From Miltoncostaea sp963770865 (GTDB lineage Bacteria > Actinomycetota > Thermoleophilia > Miltoncostaeales > Miltoncostaeaceae), in assembly GCA_963770865.1 (NCBI GenBank), contig CAVYRD010000002.1:175381-239380 (forward strand): a stretch of DNA of 64,000 nucleotides. The letters are read 5' to 3'. Shown here one piece after another: positions 37,104 to 44,436 of this stretch (its first letter is position 1; each line of letters starts with the position of its first letter). The position numbers and the translations under genes were made by a program. Below the pieces are notes generated by a model that made no database searches, was not told the DNA's origin, and was given only the letters and a program-made list of their open reading frames with translations.

Positions 37104-38945
37104 TTGGCCGAGCGCGAGAGCTCTCTCGCCGTGCTGGTCGACTTCGAGAACATGGCCCGACCCGGGGCCAAGGGACGAGCCGACTTCGACATCCACCTCG
37201 TCCTGAACCGCCTGGCCGAGAAGGGGCGCGTGATCGTGAAGCGCGCCTACGCCGACTGGAGCCGCTACCGCGACGCCCGTCACGAGCTGATGAACGCGGG
37301 GCTGGGCCTCATCGAGATGCCCTCCGCCCGCGAGGGCGCCAAGAACCGCGCCGACATCCAGATGGCCGTGGACGCCATGGAGCTCGCGTACAGCCGCGAG
37401 CACGTGAACGCGTTCGTGATCGTCTCCGGCGACAGCGACTTCACGCCGCTGGTCGGCAAGCTGCGCGAGCTCGACAAGCGCGTGATCGGCGTCGGCAACC
37501 GCGAGTCGGCCAGCGAGCTGCTGATCGCCAACTGCGACGAGTTCATCTTCTACGACCGCCTGGCCGCCGAGGCCGCGGGCGGCGCCACGGCGCGCCGGCC
37601 GCAGGGCAGCGGCGCCAACCTGAACCCGGTCCAGCTGCTGCAGGAGACGCTGACCGCGCTGCAGCGCGAGGGCGTCGAGTGGCCTCTCGCCAGCATCGTG
37701 AAGGACTCGATGCGCCGCAAGTACCCGGCCTTCGACGAGAGCGAGCACGGCTTCTCGACCTTCTCGAAGTTCCTCGAGGAGGCCGGCGGCACCGGCATGG
37801 TGCGCCTCGAGACCGACCCGCGCAGCGGCACCTACCGCGTGGAGCTGGCCGAGGGCCGCACCGTGGCGATCCCGCCGATGCCGAGCGCCGCACCGTCGGA
37901 GCGCCCGGAGCGCGGCGCCGACGAGGGCGACGGCAGCCGCCGGCGCCGCCGCCGTGGCAGCCGCCGGCCCGAGCCGGCCGCCACGCCGGAGGCCACGGCC
38001 GAGGCGCTCGCGCCCGACGCCGAGGTGTTCGAGGTGGTCGTCACCCCGACGCCCGACCTGGACCTGGGCACCCTGCCCCCGCTGGACGAGCCGATCTCCT
38101 ACGAGGACATGATCATGCTCGGCCCCGAGGTTGACGCGGAGCTGCCCGACCTGGTCGAGGCCAGCGACGTCGCGCCCGGCGAGCCGCCGGCGCGCAGCAC
38201 CCGCCGCCGCCGCCGTCGCGGCGCGGGGACCGAGCCCGAGCCGACGATCGCGGACCTCGAGCCGATCCCGCCCGCCGAGGAGGCATTCGAGGTACCGGCC
38301 GAGGAGGTCGCGGCGCCCGAGGCCGAGGCCGGGGCGCCCGCCGAGGGGGAGCCGCCCGCGCGCGCGCCGCGCCGCCGCCGCCGCATCTCGGCCGCCGACG
38401 CGGCGCTCGAGGCGCCCGCGCCGGCCGCCGAGGTGGAGGAGCCCGCCGCCGAGGCGGAGCCGGTCGCCGAGGAGCCCGCGCCGGCCCCCGGCCGCCGCCG
38501 GGTGCGCCGCCGCGCCGCGGCCGCCGACGCCGTGGAGCCCGTGGCCGAGGCCGAGGCCCCCGCCGAGCCGGTCGCCGAGGAGGCGCCGGCCGAGGAGGAG
38601 GCGCCGAAGCCCAAGCGCCGCACGCGCAAGAAGGCCGAGCCGGCCGCCGCGGAGGCGCCCGTCGCCGAGGCCGAGGCCGCGCCGGCCGAGGAGGCGCCCA
38701 AGCCGCGCCGTCGCACCCGCGCCGCCGCCGCGGCGGCGGAGGCCCCCGCCGAGCCGGTCGCCGAGGCGCCGGCCGAGGAGGAGGCTCCGAAGCCGAAGCG
38801 CGCCCGCACGCGCAAGAAGGCCGAGCCGGCCGCCGAGGAGGCGCCCGCCGCCGAGGCCGCGGAGACCTCCGAGGAGGAGGCCCCCACGCCCAAGCGCCGC
38901 GTGCGGCGCAAGGTCCCCGCGACGGCCGAGGCCGCCGCGGAGTAG
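37104..38945 (+). CDS. NYN-domain (LabA-like) putative ribonuclease with LOTUS domain and basic-patch tail
   Basis: TTG 37104 lies five bases after GGAGG (37094-37098) and is preferred to an ATG 63 codons upstream with no ribosome site. Residues 8-150 form a PIN-like NYN domain with VLVDFENM (Asp13), NRADIQMAVDAM (Asp84, Asp90) and VSGDSDF (Asp110, Asp112). Residues about 174-247 are an OST-HTH/LOTUS domain. The remaining 365 residues are acidic/proline/alanine-rich and interrupted by about eight Arg/Lys clusters. Likely acts on RNA in the cytoplasm; target unknown. Confidence 0.82.
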   Translation: MAERESSLAVLVDFENMARPGAKGRADFDIHLVLNRLAEKGRVIVKRAYADWSRYRDARHELMNAGLGLIEMPSAREGAKNRADIQMAVDAMELAYSREHVNAFVIVSGDSDFTPLVGKLRELDKRVIGVGNRESASELLIANCDEFIFYDRLAAEAAGGATARRPQGSGANLNPVQLLQETLTALQREGVEWPLASIVKDSMRRKYPAFDESEHGFSTFSKFLEEAGGTGMVRLETDPRSGTYRVELAEGRTVAIPPMPSAAPSERPERGADEGDGSRRRRRRGSRRPEPAATPEATAEALAPDAEVFEVVVTPTPDLDLGTLPPLDEPISYEDMIMLGPEVDAELPDLVEASDVAPGEPPARSTRRRRRRGAGTEPEPTIADLEPIPPAEEAFEVPAEEVAAPEAEAGAPAEGEPPARAPRRRRRISAADAALEAPAPAAEVEEPAAEAEPVAEEPAPAPGRRRVRRRAAAADAVEPVAEAEAPAEPVAEEAPAEEEAPKPKRRTRKKAEPAAAEAPVAEAEAAPAEEAPKPRRRTRAAAAAAEAPAEPVAEAPAEEEAPKPKRARTRKKAEPAAEEAPAAEAAETSEEEAPTPKRRVRRKVPATAEAAAE

Positions 38946-38948
38946 CGA

Positions 38949-39671
38949 TCAGGGGGCGGCCGTGACCTTCTCGTAGAGGTCGCGCGCCGCCCCGATGATC
39001 TCGTCCTCGGGGAGCGCCGCGTCGTTGGTGCTCACGCCCTGCAGGCCGTAGACGTACGGGCCGGCCGCGAAGGTCACGAACGCGACCTTGCCCTTCACGC
39101 CGCCCTGGTCGACCTCGACGTGCAGGCCGCGCGCGCCGGGCACGTCGCCGACGTCGATGTCGGTCGTCGGCGCGGACGTCTGGGCCTTGACCTCCTCGAC
39201 GGCGTCGTCCACCTCGGACTGCGCGGCCGCGTCGTCGCTCAGCTTGATGGCGTAGGTGCGGAAGAGGGCGATCCCCTTGGAGGGGTCCTCGCCGACCTGG
39301 TCGCGCAGCCCGCCGCCGGCGTAGCCGGCCGACTGGAGGCGCGACACGGCGCGCGGCTTGGACGGGTCGCCTGTCTGGTAGAGCGCGTCCACGAAGGTCT
39401 GGGCATCGCCGAGCTGCTGGAGGGAGCCGACCTTGACGCCGGGGAGCGCGTCCTGCGGCGGCAGGCGGTCCTCGGCGATCGTGACGGACGCCGTCGTCGA
39501 TGCCGTCGTGGTCGCCGCGGTCGTGGTGGCGGGGGCCGTCGCGGTCGTGGGCGCGCTGTCGGTGGTCACGGTGGTCGTGACCTCGGCGTCGGACGAGCCG
39601 CCGCATCCGGCGGCGGCCGCGACGAGGGCGATGGCTGCGGCCGATGCGGCGATGCGGTTCCGGTTCCTCAT
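38949..39671 (-). CDS. Lipoprotein, 240 aa, unknown function
   Basis: The type II signal sequence ends at lipobox ALVAAAAGC (Cys23), followed by a long Thr-rich linker (TTTVTTDSAPTTATAPATTT). A globular domain of about 170 residues follows (VGSLQQLGDAQTFVDALYQTGD ... AGPYVYGLQGVSTN), apparently alpha-beta. The ATG overlaps the mec stop (ATGA). It would be anchored outside the membrane, an odd end to a cytoplasmic sulfur operon. No family recognised. Confidence 0.75.
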   Translation of the reverse strand: MRNRNRIAASAAAIALVAAAAGCGGSSDAEVTTTVTTDSAPTTATAPATTTAATTTASTTASVTIAEDRLPPQDALPGVKVGSLQQLGDAQTFVDALYQTGDPSKPRAVSRLQSAGYAGGGLRDQVGEDPSKGIALFRTYAIKLSDDAAAQSEVDDAVEEVKAQTSAPTTDIDVGDVPGARGLHVEVDQGGVKGKVAFVTFAAGPYVYGLQGVSTNDAALPEDEIIGAARDLYEKVTAAP

Positions 39672-40078
39672 GCGATCTCCACGGGCTCCTCGGCGATCTG
39701 CTCGCCCTCGGGCGCCGACCGGCTGAGCCGGAAGGCGCGGATGACTGGTGCCTCGCGATCCGCGATCGACACGATGAGGTAGAGCGTGTCCGGGAAGAAG
39801 GCCAGCTCCACGTCGGTGCGAGAAGGGTACGCGGCCGAGCGCGTGTGCGAGTGGTAGATCGCCAGCAGCTCGTCGCCGGACTCGTCGATGTGGTCCATGA
39901 TCTGCATCTGCTCGCGGGGGTCCATGACGTACATGAACGGGCTCCCCTGCGAGTTGGATGCCCGGAGCACGCGGCGGGCGACCCCGCCGGCGCCCGCGAT
40001 CATGCCGCAGCACTCGTTGGGCAGCTCGGAGATCGCGTGCTGGACCAGCTCCTCGGCGAGCGCCGGGGCGAGCTTCAC
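39668..40078 (-). CDS. mec: Mec-type JAMM metalloprotease (CysO-cysteine hydrolase)
   Basis: The JAB1/MPN+ zinc-peptidase signature is complete: Glu22 in LPNECCGMIAG, and H-x-H-x7-S-x2-D in HSHTRSAAYPSRTD (His76, His78, Ser86, Asp89). In Mycobacterium, Mec cuts the new cysteine off CysO. GTG 40078 is five bases after the cysM stop; an upstream ATG at 40123 overlaps cysM by 41 bases and is less likely. Here it may also trim the extra residues of CysO. Confidence 0.88.
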   Translation of the reverse strand: MKLAPALAEELVQHAISELPNECCGMIAGAGGVARRVLRASNSQGSPFMYVMDPREQMQIMDHIDESGDELLAIYHSHTRSAAYPSRTDVELAFFPDTLYLIVSIADREAPVIRAFRLSRSAPEGEQIAEEPVEIA

Positions 40079-40082
40079 GCCG

Positions 40083-41051
40083 CTACCAGAAGATCCCGTT
40101 GTCCACGCGGTCCTCGACCGCATCCACGTCGTCCGTCCAGAGGCCGGAGGACAGGTACTTCCAGCCGCCGTCGCAGACGATCCCGACGATCGTGCCGCGG
40201 GTCATGCGCGACGCGACGCGCGCGCAGGTGTGGATCACCGCGCCCGAGGAGACGCCGGCGAAGATGCCCTCCTCGGAGGCCAGCCGGCGCGTCATGACGA
40301 TCGCGTCGCGGTTGGCGACGAGCAGCTTGCGGTCGAGCTTGGTGATGTCGAGGATCGGCGGCACGAAGCCGTCGTCCAGGCTGCGCAGGCCGCTGACGGG
40401 GTCGCCCTGGAGCGGCTCGCAGGCGACGACCTTGATGTCCGGCCGGTGCTCCTTCAGGCGCCGCGACGACCCCATCAGGGTGCCGCCGGTGCCGAGGCCG
40501 GCCACGAAGACGTCGATCTCCGGGCAGTCGCGGACGATCTCCTCGGCCGTGCCCTCGTAGTGGGCCTGCGGGTTGGCCGGGTTGCCGTACTGGAACGGCA
40601 TGTAGAGCCCGTGCTCGGCGGCGAGCCGCTTGGCGACCTCGACGGCGCCGTTGGAGCCGTACTCGCCGTCGGTGTCCACGATCTCCGCGCCGTAGAGCGT
40701 GAGCAGCTGGCGCCGCTCCGGCGTCACGTTCTCGGGCATAACGGCCACCAGCTTGTAGCCGCGCACCCGGCAGATCATCGCGAGCGAGATACCGGTGTTG
40801 CCCGAGGTCGGCTCCATGATCGTGTCACCGGGCTTGATCGCCTCGCGCCGCTCGGCGTCCTCGATCAGCGACAGCGCGGTGCGGTCCTTGATCGAGCCCG
40901 TCGGGTTGTGGCTCTCGAGCTTGGCGAGGATCCGGACGTCGGGGTTCGGCGAGATGCTCCGCAGCTCGACGAGCGGCGTGTTGCCGATCGTCGCGACGAG
41001 ATCGGGCGAGACCTCCGTCGGCGGGGCCGCCATGCCCGCGGACGAGGTCAT
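40083..41051 (-). CDS. cysM: Cysteine synthase CysM, O-phosphoserine/CysO-dependent type
   Basis: The 322-aa PLP enzyme has Lys55 in NPTGSIKDR, EPTSGNTGISLA, and the glycine loop GLGTGGTLMGSSR. The C-terminus GWKYLSSGLWTDD with an extended tail resembles mycobacterial CysM, which uses O-phosphoserine and CysO thiocarboxylate. Neighbouring CysO and Mec support this substrate choice over plain O-acetylserine. ATGA overlap with cysO. Confidence 0.9.
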   Translation of the reverse strand: MTSSAGMAAPPTEVSPDLVATIGNTPLVELRSISPNPDVRILAKLESHNPTGSIKDRTALSLIEDAERREAIKPGDTIMEPTSGNTGISLAMICRVRGYKLVAVMPENVTPERRQLLTLYGAEIVDTDGEYGSNGAVEVAKRLAAEHGLYMPFQYGNPANPQAHYEGTAEEIVRDCPEIDVFVAGLGTGGTLMGSSRRLKEHRPDIKVVACEPLQGDPVSGLRSLDDGFVPPILDITKLDRKLLVANRDAIVMTRRLASEEGIFAGVSSGAVIHTCARVASRMTRGTIVGIVCDGGWKYLSSGLWTDDVDAVEDRVDNGIFW

Positions 41052-41332
41052 CGCGCGGCTGCCCCGCCGGCCATCGCCGGCAGGATGAGGAGCGTGTCGC
41101 TGTCCGCCACCTCGGTGTCGAGCCAGGAGAGCAGGCGCACGTCCTCGTCGTTGAGGTAGACGTTGACGAACTTGTGGAGCTCGCCGTCCGGCGTCTGGAG
41201 CTGCGCGCGCACGGCGGGGTGCTGCTCGTAGAGCGAGTCGAGCACGTCGCTGACGGTTGCGCCGGCCACGGCGACCTCGCGTTCGCCGCCCGTGGCCTGG
41301 CGCAGCACCGGAGGGATGCGGACCGTGCTCAT
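41048..41332 (-). CDS. cysO: CysO sulfur-carrier protein (ThiS/MoaD fold) with residues after Gly-Gly
   Basis: The 94-aa ubiquitin-like carrier includes LHKFVNVYLNDEDVRLL and ends LLILPAMAGGAAAR. The di-glycine at 89-90 is followed by AAAR, so the C-terminal carboxylate used for thiocarboxylation is masked until four residues are removed. Mycobacterial CysO ends at GG. Both ends overlap the neighbours by ATGA. CysO delivers sulfide to CysM. Confidence 0.88.
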   Translation of the reverse strand: MSTVRIPPVLRQATGGEREVAVAGATVSDVLDSLYEQHPAVRAQLQTPDGELHKFVNVYLNDEDVRLLSWLDTEVADSDTLLILPAMAGGAAAR

Positions 41333-42519
41333 GCGCCCGCCACCGCCGCGGCCGTGTGCGCGCCCACGCCGGAGCACCAGGCGTCGTAGTCCTTAAACTC
41401 GAGGCGGGCGTTCGGGCCGCAGGCCGGGCAGTCCGGGTCGCGACGGATCTTCAGCTCGGTGAAGCCCATCTCCAGCGCGTCGTAGATGAGCAGGCGGCCG
41501 GAGAGGGTCTCGCCGATGCCGAGCAGCACCTTGATGGCCTCGGTGGCCATGATGTTGCCCATCACGCCGCAGAGGACGCCGAGGACGCCGGCCTCGCCGC
41601 ACGAGGGCGCCATGTCCGGCGGCGGGGGCTCGGGGAAGAGGCAGCGGTAGCAGGGGCCGTCGTAGGGCAGGAAGGTCGAGGCGTGCCCCTCGAAGCGCAG
41701 GATGCTCGCGTGGACCAGCGGCGTGCGGCTCATGAGCGAGGCGTCGTTCATGAGGTAGCGCGTGGGGAAGTTGTCCGTCCCGTCGATGATCACGTCGTAG
41801 TCCGCGATCAGGTCGAGGACGTTGTCCTTGTCGACGCGGAACGGGTACGTCTTGACGATCACGTCGGGGTTGAGCGCCTCGATCGCGATCCGCGCCGACT
41901 CGCCCTTGTTCATCCCCACGCGGTCGGTGGTGTGGATGATCTGGCGCTGCAGGTTGCTGGCGTCCACCTCGTCGTCGTCGACGAGGCCGATCGTGCCCAC
42001 CCCGGCCGCAGCCAGGTAGAACGCGGCCGGCGAGCCGAGGCCGCCGGCGCCGATCAGGAGGGCCTTGGAGTTGAGGAGCGTGATCTGCCCCTGCTCGCCC
42101 ATCTCCGGGATGAGGATGTGGCGGCTGTAGCGGGAGCGCTGCGCGGGGGTGAGGGTCTGCGGCACGTCGAACGCGTTGCCGCTCTGCTTCCAGCGCTGGA
42201 AGCCGCCGGCGAGGCTCGACACGTTGTCGTAGCCCATCTGCTTCAGCGTGATGCCGGCCAGCAGCGAGCGCTGGCCGGAGGCGCAGCTCAGGACGACCTC
42301 CTGGTCCGGGCGGGCGACGCCCGCGATCCGGCTCTCGAGGAAGCCCCGCGGGATGTGCAGGGAGCCGGGGATGTGGCCCTCGTCCCACTCGCTCTGCTCG
42401 CGGATGTCGATCACCAGGGGCCCGTCGGAGGCGTCGCGCCGTGCGACCAGGTCGGGGACCTGGAGTTCCGGCACTTGCTCGCGAGCGGACGCGAGGAGAT
42501 CCTGGTAACTGCGCGCCAT
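41329..42519 (-). CDS. Rhodanese-ThiF/MoeB adenylyltransferase (MoeZ-type, domains in reverse order)
   Basis: N-terminal rhodanese (residues about 20-115) with active Cys79 in LSCASGQRS, then ThiF/MoeB domain with GAGGLGS (157-163), DDDEVDASNLQRQ and zinc cysteines CYRC (290, 293) and CPAC (364, 367). MoeZ of Mycobacterium activates and sulfurates CysO but has its rhodanese at the C-terminus. Total 396 aa. First gene of the sulfur operon, ATGA overlap with cysO. Cys382 in the tail (DAWCSGVG) has no known role. Confidence 0.88.
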   Translation of the reverse strand: MARSYQDLLASAREQVPELQVPDLVARRDASDGPLVIDIREQSEWDEGHIPGSLHIPRGFLESRIAGVARPDQEVVLSCASGQRSLLAGITLKQMGYDNVSSLAGGFQRWKQSGNAFDVPQTLTPAQRSRYSRHILIPEMGEQGQITLLNSKALLIGAGGLGSPAAFYLAAAGVGTIGLVDDDEVDASNLQRQIIHTTDRVGMNKGESARIAIEALNPDVIVKTYPFRVDKDNVLDLIADYDVIIDGTDNFPTRYLMNDASLMSRTPLVHASILRFEGHASTFLPYDGPCYRCLFPEPPPPDMAPSCGEAGVLGVLCGVMGNIMATEAIKVLLGIGETLSGRLLIYDALEMGFTELKIRRDPDCPACGPNARLEFKDYDAWCSGVGAHTAAAVAGA

Positions 42520-42550
42520 TGTGTCTCCCGTGCTGCGGCTCTTAACCAGC

Positions 42551-42595
42551 GATTCTAGTGGGTGATTCTACCCTTTTACCCGCCGGGGCAGAATC
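42551..42595 (-). promoter_or_regulatory. Promoter/operator region of the sulfur operon
   Basis: On the plus strand GATTCTA occurs at 42551 and 42564, 13 bases apart, and the inverse AGAATC at 42590. On the minus strand each gives TAGAAT, a fair -10. The region is the most AT-rich between genes here. It may be both promoter and binding site for a sulfur regulator. Confidence 0.35.
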
Positions 42596-42651
42596 ATCGA
42601 CCCCTTTGCTTCTCGAAATGTAGTGGCTCCCACCCGGAGGACGCCCTCGCG

Positions 42652-42915
42652 ATGACCGACCGCCCCCGCCTCGCCAAGAGCGGCTTCGCGAACATCGACG
42701 GCCGGGTGCGCTGCCCCACCGAGGACTGCTGGGGCGACCTCCTGCTCATCCCGACCGGCGCCGCCGACGAGGACGGCATCCCTGAGTTCCAGCCGTTCAC
42801 CGCGTGCCCGCTCTGCGGTCAGGCCTTCGCGCTCGACGAGGACATGACCGACCGCGACCTGTTCCTGCGCATCTCCTGGCTGCGGGCCAACCCGCACGAG
42901 GAGGGCACGGGGTGA
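42652..42915 (+). CDS. Small zinc-ribbon-like protein, 87 aa
   Basis: Four cysteines in two pairs (RCPTEDCWG and ACPLCGQAF) suggest one zinc site. The rest is acidic. ATG 42652 follows CCCGGAGG at somewhat long spacing. Divergent from the sulfur operon across the AT-rich region. Function unknown; zinc ribbons of this size often bind nucleic acid or act as adaptor subunits. Confidence 0.65.
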   Translation: MTDRPRLAKSGFANIDGRVRCPTEDCWGDLLLIPTGAADEDGIPEFQPFTACPLCGQAFALDEDMTDRDLFLRISWLRANPHEEGTG

Positions 42916-42939
42916 GCCGGCGCCGCTCCCCGTCCAATC

Positions 42940-42974
42940 CGGCCAATTGACCGCACGCCGTTCGGCCGATCGGC
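42940..42974. repeat. Double-palindrome repeat, copy 1
   Basis: CGGCCAATTGACCG, seven bases, TTCGGCCGATCGGC. Continuing bases make CGGCCGATCGGCCG a perfect palindrome here. Matches 43224-43258 in 27 of 28 positions outside the spacer. Confidence 0.8.
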
Positions 42975-42979
42975 CGAGG

Positions 42980-43201
42980 TCACTCGAACTCCCCGAAGAG
43001 GGGCGCGAACAGCGCGGCGTGCTCGCCGGGGGTCAGCCCCGCCCGCTCCGGCGGGCAGGCGCGGACCAGCTCGGCGTAGTCCTCGAACGCGTCGTCGGGG
43101 GCGACCGCCGCGCGCACGGCGTCGGGGTCGCCGCGGCCGGCGCCGAACGCCGCCAGGGCGGCGTGCACGTCGCGTCCGGTTATCGGTCGTCCGCCGGGCA
43201 T
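42980..43201 (-). CDS. Hypothetical protein, 73 aa
   Basis: Reads MPGGRPITGRDVHAALAAFG ... GEHAALFAPLFGEFE, mainly helical and acidic, with third-position GC typical of the window. Its ATG is two bases from the GTG of the divergent MFS gene, leaving no promoter, so one of the two starts is probably further in (GTG at codon 12 here). Both flanks carry the same double palindrome. Confidence 0.5.
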   Translation of the reverse strand: MPGGRPITGRDVHAALAAFGAGRGDPDAVRAAVAPDDAFEDYAELVRACPPERAGLTPGEHAALFAPLFGEFE

Positions 43202-43203
43202 CC

Positions 43204-44436
43204 GTGGCGAGCGTAGACCCCCGCGGCCAATTGGCCGACGAGGCTTCGGCCGATCGGCAGGAGGCCGCCGACCGGGAGGGCATCGACCGCACCGGGATCG
43301 GCCTCCTCGCCGCCGGCCACTTCGTCATCGACGCGAGCGTCGGCGCCGTCGCGGTGATGCTCCCGGTCTTCACGGCCGCGTTCGCGCTCTCGGACCTCGC
43401 CGCCAGCATGATCCTCGGCGCCTCGCTTCTGGCCTCCTCGGCCGTCCAGCCGCTCTTCGGCCTACTGGCCGACCGGCGCGCCTCGCCGGCCTTCCTCTGG
43501 GGCGGCGTGCTGGTGGGCGCCCTCGGGCTCGCGCTCTCCGGCCTCGCCGGCGGCTACGCGGGGATCCTCGCCTGCATCGTCGGCTCGGGCCTCGGCATCG
43601 CCGCCTTCCACCCCGAGGCCGCGCGCGTCGCCAACCGGATGTCCCGCGGTCGCCCGGCCACGGGCCTCGCCTGGTTCATGGTCGGCGGCAACGCGGGCTT
43701 CGCGGCGGGCCCGCTGATCGTGGCGCTCGCCATCCCCTGGCTCGACACCCGCGCGACGCTGGTCTTCCTGGTGCCCGGCGTCGCGGTGTCGGCCCTGCTG
43801 CTGCACCGCCGCCGGCGGCTCACGGTTGACGTCCCCGCCCGCGCCCACACGACGCGGGGCCGCGGGCGTGCGAGCCTGTGGAGCATCGGACTCCTGCTCG
43901 CCGCCACCACCATGCGCACCTGGACCCAGTTCTGCCTCCTGGCCCTGGTCCCGCTCCTGCTCGTCGACGACCGGGGCTTCTCGGAGCAGGACGCCGGCTT
44001 CGCGGTGGTGGCCTTCTCCGCCGCCGGGGCGCTGGGCACGATCGCCGGGGCGGCCGTGGCGGAGCGGGTCGGCGGGCGGAACATGCTCGTGTGGACGATG
44101 CCGCTGGTGACCCCGCTGCTCGCCGTCTTCCTGGCCGGGTCCGGATGGCCCGCGGTGGCGGCCTTCGCGGCGGCGGGGTTCGTGCTGATGGGGTCCTTCT
44201 CGGTGACCGTGGCGATGGGCCAGGAGATGCTGCCCGGGCGCCTCGCGCTGGCGGCCGGGCTGATGATCGGCTTCGGCGCCGTCGGCTCGGCGCCCCCCGG
44301 CCTGGCGCTCTTCGGCGCCCTCGCCGACGCGGTCGGGCGCGAGGCCGCGCTGTGGGGCGTCGCCTGCCTGCCCCTGGTCGGCGCGGCGCTGGCGGCCGCG
44401 ATCCCCGCGCGTCGGCGAGCGGCGGCGGCGGCCTGA
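43204..44436 (+). CDS. Fsr-like MFS transporter (fosmidomycin-resistance family)
   Basis: Twelve predicted helices with Fsr-type segments: AAGHFVIDASVGAVAVMLPVF at helix 1, FGLLADRR in loop 2-3, and IAAFHPEAARVANRMSRGR with VGGNAGFAAGPL in the middle. Fsr members export small phosphonates and related drugs by proton antiport; the substrate here is unknown. GTG 43204 is used; TTG 43231 is an alternative inside the palindromic repeat. TGATG overlap with rarA. Confidence 0.82.
   Translation: MASVDPRGQLADEASADRQEAADREGIDRTGIGLLAAGHFVIDASVGAVAVMLPVFTAAFALSDLAASMILGASLLASSAVQPLFGLLADRRASPAFLWGGVLVGALGLALSGLAGGYAGILACIVGSGLGIAAFHPEAARVANRMSRGRPATGLAWFMVGGNAGFAAGPLIVALAIPWLDTRATLVFLVPGVAVSALLLHRRRRLTVDVPARAHTTRGRGRASLWSIGLLLAATTMRTWTQFCLLALVPLLLVDDRGFSEQDAGFAVVAFSAAGALGTIAGAAVAERVGGRNMLVWTMPLVTPLLAVFLAGSGWPAVAAFAAAGFVLMGSFSVTVAMGQEMLPGRLALAAGLMIGFGAVGSAPPGLALFGALADAVGREAALWGVACLPLVGAALAAAIPARRRAAAAA
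43224..43258. repeat. Double-palindrome repeat, copy 2
   Basis: CGGCCAATTGGCCG (perfect palindrome), seven different bases, TTCGGCCGATCGGC. It overlaps the first codons of the MFS gene. The conserved spacing with a changed spacer sequence is typical of a protein-binding site. Confidence 0.8.

Noticed and set aside
42963..42976. CGGCCGATCGGCCG as a simple restriction-site cluster or a random GC palindrome
   Set aside because: The paired arrangement with a second palindrome is repeated at 43224 with conserved spacing, so it was kept as a repeat finding.
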